Source: Marsupella aquatica
Taxonomy: Eukaryota > Marchantiophyta
Reading direction: 5' to 3'
NCBI GenBank assembly: GCA_973895155.1
Contig: OZ316892.1
Coordinates: forward strand, 20,274,001-20,338,000
Length of the DNA: 64,000 nucleotides
The stretch's first letter is position 1, and each line of letters opens with the position of its first letter. Positions 25,758-36,500 of the stretch are shown one piece after another. The notes under the pieces are model-generated. The model was not told where the DNA came from. It made no database searches and saw nothing but the letters and a program-made list of their open reading frames with translations. The translations under genes were made by a program, and so were the position numbers.

Positions 25758-27545
25758 TTAATCTGGTGGGACTAAAGACTCTCCCTCGAAGAAAACTCTG
25801 TGCAATGATCTTACACAATCCAGTGCTTGATCATCATCCACTACAAGCGAGATGTTGACCTTGGACGCTCCCTGTGAGATCATCTGAACATTCACCCCGG
25901 CGGCATTGAACACTCCAAAGGCCTTCTCCAGAATCAGTGACGATCTCTGTACATTACCAATCAACGAGATGATAGATCTCTTCCGCAGAAGTTTCACTGC
26001 TGCTATCTTTTTCAGCTCTTCAACCACGCGGAACAGCTCCTGATCGATCAGCTCCCTGTCCCAGAGCTTAGATGGGTCTAAAGTGAGTGAAATACTAACT
26101 TCACTCGTGGCGACCACATCAACAGAGATGCCTAGCTCCTCGAAAATGGAGAAGACCTTGGCGAGGAACCCGAACTGGCCAAGCATACGTTGACTCACAA
26201 TATCCAGCATTGTAATCCCTTTCTTCAGCACAATACTCGTCAGCACCGCCTCGCTCATATCTCTGTCCTTGGTGATGAGAGTCCCGGGTGCAGTAGGGTT
26301 GTATGAATTCTTCACTCTCACAGGTATGTCCCCCTCCCTTGCAGGCCTCATAGACTGCGGATGCAGTACTTGTGCACCGAAATAGGAAAGCTCAGCAGCC
26401 TCATCGAACGTGAGCCGGTTCACCACAATGGCATCCTTGTGAATGTTGGGATCACAGGTTAAAACCCCATCCACATCCTTCCAGACCTGGATTTCTCTCA
26501 ATCCCAATGCCTTCCCCAAAGCAGTGGCAGTCAAATCACTCCCCCCTCTGCCAAGTGTGGTGGTAGCACCACTCTTCTGCCCCTTCCCTAGAAAGCCAGT
26601 CACAATGGGAATGGCAGGATTAGCCCTGAAATCCCCAAGCAACACACTGTTCACGTTCTTGTACGCGACATCCAAAATCTCCGCATTGGTAAACTCATCT
26701 GTGGTAATGAAGCCGATATCAAAGGCATCATACTGCCTCGCTCTAACGCCCTGCTTTTCCAGATAGGCGGCGAAGATTCGAGTCGACAAGCGCTCCCCGA
26801 AGGAGACTAGATAGTCTCTCGTCCGGGGAGTCAACTCCTTCATCATGGCTATACCTGTGAGGAGCTGCTCCAACTCGATTAACAGATTGGAGACGACCTC
26901 AACCCTAATCCCTAGCTCTTTGACAGTGTCAAAATGTAAGCTCTTCACAAAATTAAGCTCACTAATATGGCAGGAATTGGAGGGGCCGCATGAGACGGCT
27001 GCCTCCCCGGCCCGGAGGAGGTTATTGGTGGTCTTGCCCATAGCGGACAGGACGATCACGGGCCTTTCTTCCGGGAAGCTGAGAATCACATTGGCAACGT
27101 CTGCGATCCGAGATGCGTTCGCTACTGAAGAGCCGCCGAATTTCATCACTGTGGTGAGATCTAGCTCTGAGTACTTCTCCCTCTTGAAGATCTCCACCTC
27201 CTTGTCTGCGATCCCCACGCCCCCGGCGGAACAACTAACCTCCGCCTTATGCCCCTTGACCCTCCGTGTGGAAAATGTAGAGGGAGAGAAGACACCGCCG
27301 AGCAGAAGAGAAGCTTTAGAGTCCGAGAAGATAGACGAGGAGGACGAGCAAGCCAGAGCAGCACCATACTGGTGGCCATGGTCCACCGATCGGAGGGGAT
27401 CTGTGACGAGGGACGAAACCGAAATCCCTGAAGAGGCGCCACAGCACCGAAAACGACGATCGTCATCATTTCCCTTCAGCCTGCGAGTCGAAGGCCCGAA
27501 ATTCGGAAGGAGAAGAAGCGAAGGAATAGCTGCATGCGCCGCCAT
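25758..27545 (-). CDS. AK: Monofunctional aspartate kinase, plastid, single exon
   Basis: This enzyme phosphorylates L-aspartate, the first step toward lysine, threonine, methionine and isoleucine in plastids. The 595 residues run in one uninterrupted frame. An N-terminal extension of about 125 residues, rich in Ser/Arg, fits a transit peptide. The kinase domain shows VMKFGGSSVA (133-142), SFGERLS (248-254), TLGRGGSDLTA (330-340) and VWKDVDGVLTCDPNI (354-368). Two ACT regulatory domains follow (about 444-510 and 522-590), the usual site of end-product inhibition. There is no homoserine dehydrogenase domain, so it is monofunctional. The ATG sits in a good context (AAAATGG). A TATA-like CTATATAG lies about 390 bp upstream. 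The lack of introns is unusual, since seed-plant AK genes known to me have many. Confidence 0.96.
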   Translation of the reverse strand: MAAHAAIPSLLLLPNFGPSTRRLKGNDDDRRFRCCGASSGISVSSLVTDPLRSVDHGHQYGAALACSSSSSIFSDSKASLLLGGVFSPSTFSTRRVKGHKAEVSCSAGGVGIADKEVEIFKREKYSELDLTTVMKFGGSSVANASRIADVANVILSFPEERPVIVLSAMGKTTNNLLRAGEAAVSCGPSNSCHISELNFVKSLHFDTVKELGIRVEVVSNLLIELEQLLTGIAMMKELTPRTRDYLVSFGERLSTRIFAAYLEKQGVRARQYDAFDIGFITTDEFTNAEILDVAYKNVNSVLLGDFRANPAIPIVTGFLGKGQKSGATTTLGRGGSDLTATALGKALGLREIQVWKDVDGVLTCDPNIHKDAIVVNRLTFDEAAELSYFGAQVLHPQSMRPAREGDIPVRVKNSYNPTAPGTLITKDRDMSEAVLTSIVLKKGITMLDIVSQRMLGQFGFLAKVFSIFEELGISVDVVATSEVSISLTLDPSKLWDRELIDQELFRVVEELKKIAAVKLLRKRSIISLIGNVQRSSLILEKAFGVFNAAGVNVQMISQGASKVNISLVVDDDQALDCVRSLHRVFFEGESLVPPD

Positions 27546-27933
27546 TTTCGCAGCGCTGCAGCTATTTTCTAGGAAGAAGATCCTCTACTGCTTGCTGTGC
27601 AAAATCCACTCCTCCCGGTAACCGAAAAAAATTCCCTCTGAAAATGATAAGTCTGTGACCTTTCGCTCTTCTGCTTACGGTGCGCACTGCACTCCTCACA
27701 GGAGCGGAAGAAGGCCACTGGAATTGTCGAGCCCGAGACCTAATAATCCTGCCGTTTGATGCACTCCCCTGCTACTAAGTACTAGGAACAATTATTGATG
27801 TACAGAGACTCCACCCTCCCTCTGGCGTCAGGTGTTTCATCCACAGCACTACCTACCGTAACATCCAGGCGAACCGCTGACCACCGGACACAAACCGCCT
27901 CGAATGCGCAAACTGTCCACCAACAAGCACCAA

Positions 27934-27941
27934 CTATATAG
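27934..27941 (-). promoter_or_regulatory. Candidate TATA box of the aspartate kinase gene
   Basis: CTATATAG lies about 390 bp upstream of the kinase ATG, which would leave a leader of roughly 360 nt. The motif is palindromic, so direction cannot be read from it. Confidence 0.3.
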
Positions 27942-28181
27942 AGGCCACATGTGATCTTCTCTCGTTCTGCCAAATCATTTCGCACGAATTTTTCTCAACC
28001 AAATCCTTCGTCTCGATTTGCCTTCGACGCACTCCTCGGACCACAGCAGACTTTTGCAACCCTGCGACGAATTAACAAGCTTCACAGTTCACAGAGGCAA
28101 TCCACGTAAAACAGGGAGTGACAGAGAGAAGCTACACCACAGTGCCGCCATCCCGAGGGAGCTCAAGAGAGGAGGAGAGAA

Positions 28182-28394
28182 GATGAGCGTCGTGAAACAT
28201 GTGCATGAACAGGAAGGGAACCCGGCAACCCGCGAACCAAAAGACGTGAATGAAACGGAAGTTTTGCCGCACGAGGGAGCTAGAGAAGTGGAGCGAATTG
28301 AAGCTGTCGCACGGGGGAATGCGAGAAGGACTGAAGGAGGCAACGGGACCTCAAACTCGGGCGAAGGCGAGACGATGGACATGAATTATTCTTG
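28182..28394 (+). CDS. Small open frame divergent from aspartate kinase (doubtful)
   Basis: A 70-codon frame opens with ATG at MSVVKHVHEQEG and ends GEGETMDMNYS. The product would be very hydrophilic and rich in Glu, Arg, Asn and Gly, with no known motif. The reading frame is open for about 55 codons before the ATG, so an upstream exon is also possible. It runs away from the kinase gene across a G/C-richer stretch. Chance opening of a purine-rich strand is at least as likely as a real gene. Confidence 0.15.
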
Positions 28395-28585
28395 ATTGAA
28401 TTGACGGAAGCTCCCTCACCAACGAGAGGTGCGAGCGAGACTGCGAGAGGGAGTTCGCGTTAGGGTTTAACAAACCACCATTGATCTAACTCACACGCTC
28501 TGGGTCGCAGTCGAACTGCGAATAACCATCCTGGACTGCAGTCGTAGTCAACCGCGTTTGGCGATGCGGTCCACCACCCTATAAT

Positions 28586-28942
28586 AGGGTGTCTCAAATA
28601 TGAGACCAGAGACTTGTATGGCCTGGCTGGGACAAGGCCCAAATGGACATCCGCAAAAGTGGGCGGGGTATGAAACTGAGGTAGTCACACCTCAAGACCC
28701 GGAGCCGATTGTTTCGGTGACCGTTTTGGTGTGTGAAAACCCGACAACACTTGCCGCTCAAAAAGCCCAACTCTGCACAAGTGACCAATTCCCCGATTTC
28801 CAAAAGAAAAACCTTCTGGCCGGGCCGGTTCAACTATTCAACTTGTTTTGTTGCAGAGTCCGTAGGTGGTGACCAGGCACACATAGCAGACCCAGAGCTA
28901 CTACGGTTTTCTAAATCCATGGTCTCATAATTGAGACCCCCT
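28586..28942. mobile_element. 357-bp foldback element with palindromic ends
   Basis: The left end AGGGTGTCTCAAATATGAGA is the near-perfect inverse of the right end, TCTCATAATTGAGACCCCCT. The terminal inverted repeats are about 24 bp, and each is itself palindromic (GTCTCA...TGAGAC). An AAT trinucleotide flanks both ends, but the target duplication is unclear. No transposase frame is present. Confidence 0.65.
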
Positions 28943-29168
28943 AATAATAAAACATCTTGCATTCCCTAGTGACTTTCTAGTATTATAAGGACTGCAAATT
29001 GCTTTACAAGAACTTCTCACATGAAAGTACCTTTGATGGGCCCACTAGTCTAGGGACAAACTATGTATATTTGGGTTGATGAAGAAAGAAAGTTTAGTTT
29101 AGAGTTCCACAAAATACATTTCTTTAGAAAATGATGCAACCTTTGGGGAGACTTGCATAACCTGAAAG

Positions 29169-29496
29169 CTCGGGGGGGTCACTTCCACGGAAGTGACACA
29201 TCACGTGCGACGAAGTATAGGCCCATTTAAATGGGTGTGGCGGAAGACTTCCAAAGTTTGGTGGAAGAACACATAGGGCATGTTTTATTGATTGGTCGAC
29301 TTTAAAGAACACATAGGCCTATTTAATTGCAAAAAATACTTTCTATAAAGTTTTTAGGGGTTTTTTAATAAAAAATGACAAAATTTTAAGAAAGAAAGGG
29401 CTTTGCAAAAAAATATTTTTCACTTTAAAGTTAGGGGGGTCAAACCCTAAAACGTCGCACGCGATGTATGACCCTCCATATAGTGACCCCCCCGAG
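29169..29496. mobile_element. 328-bp hAT-like MITE with 8-bp target duplication
   Basis: The ends are perfect 15-bp inverted repeats, CTCGGGGGGGTCACT and AGTGACCCCCCCGAG. Similarity continues inward to CGTGCGACG and CGTCGCACG. The flanks 29161-29168 and 29497-29504 are both CCTGAAAG, an 8-bp target site duplication typical of hAT transposons. There is no coding capacity, so it must have been moved in trans. A decayed relative lies at 23426-23669. Confidence 0.85.
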
Positions 29497-29773
29497 CCTG
29501 AAAGGCCCTTAGCTATACCCTCTTATTTGCTCAGATGATGCTGAGAAAACTTCATTGTTAACTTTGTTGTGTTGCTTTGAGGTTTTGGGACTAGAGGGTC
29601 TTGAGAGAAAAGGCCTACTAGGGGGTGTCAATGTTAAGCACTGGCAAAGATTTCACGAGTAAGTCTGGTTGGCCGTGAAGCAATCCCGTGGGCTGTGGGC
29701 AATATAACAGGCAGACAGGTCAAGAGGATATCAAGGGTCAAGAGGATATCATACTTTCTTTGACTTGTTATTA

Positions 29774-30136
29774 AGGGCCACTTTACAAGACGGGCATGGC
29801 AATTTAGTCCCTCTTTTTTCATGATCGAATCAATCACAACCGTTGTTTCAGCCTGCCCGGGCGCTCCTTGCTTTAGAAGACTGGCGCGGCAAGTTGAGCT
29901 GCGGGAATAACCGAACCTGCATTCTGGTATGGATCAGCTCGGGCCAGCCGGCTTGGGACTCTCATCCGGGCGCTAGACTATCGGACCTCCGGAGGTGCGA
30001 AAATGGGCAGCCCGCTTCCTCCTAGGATTCCTGCCTTGGATTGGTCTAGAGTCCTACCGTACCACTAAAGTTGGGTTCTGTCACAGCCCTGGTAGAAAGC
30101 ACTCAAATTGCCGCGCCCGTCTTGTAAAGTGGCCCT
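29774..30136. mobile_element. 363-bp foldback element with G/C-rich core
   Basis: The left end AGGGCCACTTTACAAGACGG is mirrored by CCGTCTTGTAAAGTGGCCCT once a short mismatch is allowed. Inner similarity (GGCAATTT and AAATTGCC) gives inverted repeats of about 33 bp. The core is G/C-rich and contains the palindrome CCTCCGGAGG. No target duplication or coding frame is apparent. Confidence 0.7.
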
Positions 30137-30403
30137 AAGGCTGGGTGATCCCTGATATGTAGCAGAGTGCTTACATTGACACAAAGTACTTTGACTCACA
30201 AAAAACTCTTGCGGCCTGCATGAAAATTCTGCAGACAATCTTGCAGGGTAGGGCTAAGGTGACCCTTAAGCTTTCTGCCATCATCAGAAAATTGGGCAAG
30301 TTAGAAATAAGCAATGTCAGGACAAGCAATACAAATTATCTGGAAAGGGAATTCAATCCTTATGTCTTACTTATAAAGTGCCAACTATAAGTTAGAGTGG
30401 TGG

Positions 30404-30510
30404 CCTAGGCTTCTAGAGTGAAGCTTCTAGACATTAACTCCATGGCTCATAGTGTGGATGGAAAACTCATGACTATGATGTATGTCAAATGATAATCATG
30501 CATACTTTTT
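30404..30510 (+). repeat. Dispersed TCTAGAG-motif repeat, copy 2
   Basis: CCTAGGCTTCTAGAGTGAAG is followed by GTGTGGATGGAAAACTCATG and ATAATCATGCAT, in the same order as at 24391-24500. Confidence 0.45.
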
Positions 30511-32036
30511 GTTATGATTTTTCTTTGCATTAAAAAATGGATTCTATGCCCACACCATAACATATGTGCCTAGAAAGAAAGATGTGCATAGAAAAGAGTA
30601 TGATATGTTATGAATTATTATTAAAACGATGACATGAATGATGGTTTTTTATCATTCCAAGAATGTGAGTAAGGTATATATTTTGGTGATATTTTTATTG
30701 TCATCCCCTCTATTCATGTTCAAAGAACAGGTAGTCGGGGCTAGAATGTCTAAAGGCACATCCTGCCTAGGAGAGTGCTACCAGCCGCCCTGCAAAGTCA
30801 GCACAATGAAAAGGATTTAATATTTCAGACTTCTAAACCTCTCACTCAACAATCCCACTCAACAACACCCAATCCCGTCCCATCCCATCCCATCAAGTAC
30901 AGAAATCTACTGTGTCACACTCTCCAGAGAATTCTCTTGTCATACTCTATTGTGTCACTCCTATTCTTTGCTTCTGCTTGTCACCACCTGCTTTCCACAA
31001 ATCAGTGGCATCCTACATTAGAAGGTAGTAATGGGCCAACAATCCAGGGCTGGTGGTCAAACAGTAGATTACACACCTGTGCCTTAAAAAAAGACAGGGT
31101 AGACAAAGTTCATTCATCCTCAACTAAGCCAGACACTATTACAAATCTGTGCCACCTTATTCCATTCTGACATATGAATTGAGAGCAACCCTTCAGATCC
31201 AGAACTTCCCCAATGGGGTTTCACTATCAAAATCAACTATTATCTTGTGAACATTTTATGTCACAACCAATTTGAAGATTCAATTATTAGTCGTCTAACA
31301 ACTGACCATTTAAGGGCTCTGCTCTAGGTATCTGCTGACAGAAATGACTCTTCAAACAAGGGTGGGCTTCATGATGACAGGCAGATATAGTTGATTGATT
31401 GCACTGAAGGAGGCAAAAATGAGGTCAAACATTGCTTTGTTATAAAATTGGGTGGTGCGAGAGTGTTGCTAAGAGAAAGCGAGATAAATACAAGGTCCAA
31501 ACGAGGGCAGACAGCCCACTTGGAAACAAACAGAGTTAAACAAGTGCAGCCCATAACTCATAAAGTCAATATAAGGTGACAAGAGCCAATTCAGGCTTTG
31601 TTGTTCTCTATTAATGGTGAATGGTATTGTCACATTCAACTAATTGGTCAGCCTAAATCAGTGGAGCATGCAGAGTACGAGATTGTGATTGGGCGGAATG
31701 CCCCAAGGACAGAACTTCAACACTATATTTTCCCAAGCTGTCAAGAGTTGAATTGAGCTGGGGCTTCCTACTTCAACTGCAAAGGCAAAAACTGGTTAAG
31801 AAGCCTGGGAATGGGTTTACTACATTCTTGAGAAGGGAATTATTTTGTGTTTTGGAAATTGCAGTTTGGTGGATTGCACAAGAATAACCAAGGCATTAGA
31901 TTTCATGAAGGACAAAAACAGCTTTGGGAGCGATATAAGATATTGGGCTTAGAGTATAGTTATGAGGTTGGACAAGAACTTTTTTCCCATCCGTTTATTC
32001 TTACATCCCCGGCAATGGGTGTGTCTATCAGCATTC

Positions 32037-32130
32037 CAACTTTATGAGAATACTTTTGACATGTTACTGGGAGAGACAAAAATCAACTTTATGAGAATAC
32101 TTTTGACATCATGTTGGGAGAGACAAAAAT
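32037..32130. repeat. Tandem duplication with a 47-bp period
   Basis: CAACTTTATGAGAATACTTT starts at 32037 and 32084. GGGAGAGACAAAAAT follows in both copies. Confidence 0.8.
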
Positions 32131-32230
32131 GCAAGCAGATGTTAATGCTATGCAGAAAAAGAAAAAAAACAAGATTTAGTTGAAATTGTTATGCAATGAA
32201 ACTTGTCAGTCCCTAGAAAGCTGTGCCCTA

Positions 32231-32402
32231 CTGACAAAGCAATCTTGACACATTTGTCAAACTACAACATACCAAATTTTTACTTTCTCATTTGAAATTT
32301 GAAAGCTTGTAACCCACTGACAAAGCAATCTTGACACATTTGTTAAACAGCAATATACCAAATTTTTACTCTCATTTGAAATTTGATAATTCAATCTACA
32401 TG
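32231..32402. repeat. Tandem duplication with an 86-bp period
   Basis: CTGACAAAGCAATCTTGACA starts at 32231 and 32317. Both copies continue to ATACCAAATTTTTACT and CATTTGAAATTTGA, with small indels. Confidence 0.8.
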
Positions 32403-33595
32403 TTATTGTGCAAATCTTTGCCTTTCCCACTTTTAGACTACACACAGTTTTCTTTTCTGTCTGTCTTCACTTACTGGGTAGTATTACTGATTTCTTTATA
32501 CCTTTTGTGGAGGTCTAATTTCAGTGGCTCGATTATTCTTGAAAAGGGCTCTGGGTCTCTTAGGCCTTGCTAAGAATGTCCGATCCAAGATATAGGGAGT
32601 AAAAAATCCTTTGGTTGGCGCAGAGGGTTACGTAGGACGTTCTTAATTCTGAGCGGTATTAAGAAAGCTATCCAGTAATAAGTGTAGGATTGGGGCTAAA
32701 AGAATTGAGCAGGGATCCATTACCCCAACACAAAGCTGACAACATGACTACAGCATAATATAGTGCATTTCTCTGCTGAAACCCAAGTAGTCCCAAAGGA
32801 CTCCTTCAGCAGTGACACGGCTTCGAAGGACACAAATGACTTAAAACGAGTTGTGCACAAAGAACTTTCCACCGAAGCAGAGGAGATGGTTACTACGTTC
32901 AAAGCCTTCTTGAAAGGACGTTCCATAAGTGCAAGAACTGCTCTGGAAATTTGGAATCGTTATATTATGAATGTGGAGTTCTTGGGATTTGAGGTGCTGT
33001 GAATCAAGGCCCCACATCATTGACCGTTTGCCTCTTCACTGCACGAAGACGCCTTCTCAAAGAGCAAAACTGCTTGATGGCATGGTCTAGCAGAGTACAG
33101 CATACCACAGGCAGCAATAAGAAGTACCACTAGGAGACATCCACCTTCGGACTTTCTCTCCAGTACCTGCTTTTCAAGACGCCTTCAAAACTTGTCTCAA
33201 ATGCCATGTGCCACCAACGTGCTTTGTACACATTGAAGATTTGCCGACAGAAGTACTGCACGGAGCAAACGGAACGAGAAGCGTAGTTAACACCTATGAT
33301 TTCTGAACTAGCTTTATCCAGTCTCCGAAAATGCTTCTCAAAGAGCATCAATCCGTGGATGACTGGAGGTGAAACTCAGACCTACATCCACCCCCCAACA
33401 TAACTGTTGTAATCACCTACACCCTATCCCACGTTACCGCATTCATGATCATTATAAGAGACGAGCTAGCCTGCAAAGCTTAAGATCATTGCTGCAGACA
33501 CTTATGACTCTACATGCCAGTGATGAAGTGCTCTGTTTTCATTGAAGTCTGCAAATTTCAGGAATCTCCACGGTGGCAGTCATACCGTTATTTTC

Positions 33596-36500
33596 TCATA
33601 GCTCATCCTTTAGTATGGTGGTTTCCGGAGCTTCATCTAACGTCACAGGTTTGGATCTGTATTCGTTGATAAACTCGGAAATGCCCTTTTTGGTACGTTC
33701 CCCATCAAATGGGGTAACAACTCCTGATGCACTGTAGAAATAAAGTGTAGGGAAACCCCGTACATCGAACAGATCACTGTCTACATCATTAGCTGTTGCA
33801 TCCTACAAACATGCACCCAAAAAAAGGTTAGACCGCGTCAAATAGAAAAATTATCTGCTCCTGTATGTCAAAGTTTGGACGCCCCCAATTTTGCTCAATT
33901 GACCTAGAACAGTAGTACAAACACACTCCTAGCATCCGTAGAGTCAAGGCAATTTCAAGTTGCAAACGAGCCCATAGCTTCTAAAGTTCACTGATAGCTG
34001 CACAACCTTGCGACTCGCTCCACATAACAGTATCAGGTTACTCTATCCTGCGAACGGTCATGAGCTTTGTTGAAAAACATTCCTCAATTTTTACAGAAGA
34101 GAGAAAGAAACTTACAAACTTGGCAATCATAACATCTGGGTCAGATTCAAACGAAGCAGCCACTTCATCCAGCACAGGAGCTAACTTCTTGCAATGGCCA
34201 CACCAAGGTGCGTAGAATTCCAAGAAAACTGCACAATCAGACTTCAGAAGTGAGAAAAACATGAACAAAATCTACAGATATGTTACAACCATAAACAAAG
34301 ATATCTATTTGTAATTAATACATATTGCAAATGACTTAATACATACTGCAAATGACCTTAAAGCATAAGTGCCAAATGTTTCCTCGAAAGTCGTCAACCT
34401 AGAAAGAAACCCTTACCATCCTTGCCACCATCTAGCACGACTTCTTTAAATGAGTTTGCCACGATGACTTTTACAGGCTCCTCATTGAAGAGTGGGATGG
34501 GTTCAGACTTAATGTGTGCCTTCAAATTGCCCGCCTGCAATTTCAACTTAAGTCAGAGTGGCGTGGAACCCTATCTTAATTACAACAATTACAAGAAAAA
34601 ATTACAAACAGACGCATTTTCATATACCATTGTCAACGTACAAGAAGAGTAGCTCGAAACTTATCAATACTAATAGATCAATTCGTCAACCCTAGGTGCT
34701 TCAGAACATTATTGGGAGCATATCTTCTCTACAGAAACTAACCAGGTAGTCCTCCAACCACGGTGCTAGCTGTTCGGACTTGACATTCGTTGCAACAAAT
34801 TTTTTCCCCTTATCAGTCTGAACGACGTAGGCCGGAAGGCCTTCCTTTTCAAGTCCAAAATACTACATGACAACACCAGGGCATCGGTCATAAGCCTTTG
34901 GAAGAAAAATAATACATCCTAGCCTAGATATTCCGCAATCGATGTCGCTAGAGCACAGGCACAACCAATTCTAAAACCAAAAACGAATTTTGCAATGGAA
35001 AATAGATGATAATTCTACTCTCTAGGCCCAAAATTGAAGTAGAGAAAAATGAAATACCTGTATAGCATTGGTGCTCTCCCCTTCCTCAGAAAACAGGAAT
35101 ATTAATCCCTTCCCTTTGAACTCCTTGGCAGCTTTGGCGAATGCGGCCAGCAGAGTCGCTGGTTCATCTTCCGTCTGAGAACCCGCAAGAAAAAGGAAGA
35201 CCTGCAATGTCACAGTTACAAGGCCAACTTAGTAGAGAAAAAGCGCAAGAACGTTTACTACCATGTTATCCATCGGAGATGGATATTCTCCAGTTGAATC
35301 ACTCCAAGCCAGAATTCCAGAGGTGTTTTGGATATACAGATCAAGATTTGGACAGAATCGCACCTCATCCAACGACTACATTAATATATTACAAAGCCAA
35401 GGTTTTCGCATCAAAGGTGGACTGAACTGCAAACCTTGTCTTTCTCACTCTCAAAAAACTTCATGAGAGCAGGACGGTGTTCTTCTTTCTTGCTCATCTC
35501 AGTGATTAACTGAATGCTTTCAGCCTCCAAAAATTTTGTCAAAGCTTCCGGGGAAAAGTCCTGCACAAAAACTCACGTTCCACCTTTCAGTTTCGATATA
35601 AACAGAATAAAACTCGGTATGATCACCAGGCTACACAGGATTGAATTTCTCTCAGAACATTGTTGCATATAGCTAAGATAAGCATTTCCTTTGATCACAA
35701 GCTACTTCTCTCGACACGTCGTTCCAAGGCCAAACATGATAGTGATATTTACCGAGAAGTCCGCAGTCTTGTCATCAAAATTCTTATAAAACCGAATGGA
35801 AACAGCCTTCAAAGGCACACCGTTGTCCGGCAAATATGAGACATCCACGGTGTGAGCAAAGACGAAAGCGCTGCGTTGTGCATCAGCCACTTTACAAAAG
35901 TTTTTGTATTCCTCCCCTTCCAAGGTCTCAAACACACCAATCTGCGTCATCCCGTCCAGCGAATTAAATGCTGCCCAGATGAACAGGGCCACCTAGGCTT
36001 CACAAGGTGCAAAAGATCTGCTGTCCTGGATGAAGGAAAGATACCATCTCATCTGCAAACACGTCACGGAGGATCGTACGATGTACACGCTATAACATCA
36101 AAAATATAACTAGCGTGAACCAGGATCAGACTGGTCCTATTACTTTTCAAGGATTACCATGCGTTGAGTGGGGTCAGACTAATCATGTAAGTAAAACCTA
36201 AAATTGTCCTCCACCCTAACATGTTGCAAAATTCAACAAGAGGTAAGCAAACTTACGACGACCAACTCCTTCTCATTTTCTTCAAGGAATTTCTCGGCTT
36301 GGTCACCAGATGTGAGCTCAACGGATGGCGGACCAGAGAGTTTCTTCAAGTAACTGACGATTCCAGCCTCATCTCGGGGTCCTTTGTATTCACTAATGAC
36401 TTCGCCTTTGTTTCTGATGATCGTGAGAGTGGGGAATCCTTTGACACCAAATTCTTCGGCAACGGGCTTGTTAGATTCTTCATTGGCATCCACCTTGGCC

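Larger units (their letters stand above)
27546..33595. other. Intergenic region between aspartate kinase and PDI
   Basis: No second gene is firmly supported. 27546-28000 should hold the kinase leader and promoter. Three foldback elements lie at 28586-28942, 29169-29496 and 29774-30136. Tandem duplications occur at 32037-32130 and 32231-32402. PDI 3' UTR sequence should lie just left of 33596. Confidence 0.5.

Noticed and set aside
26845-27621. 258-codon plus-strand frame
   Set aside because: It is the antisense shadow of the aspartate kinase coding sequence.
32763-33002. 80-codon plus frame with protein-like composition
   Set aside because: Starts at GTG, no known motif and no splice partners found. 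It could be a gene scrap but cannot be supported.
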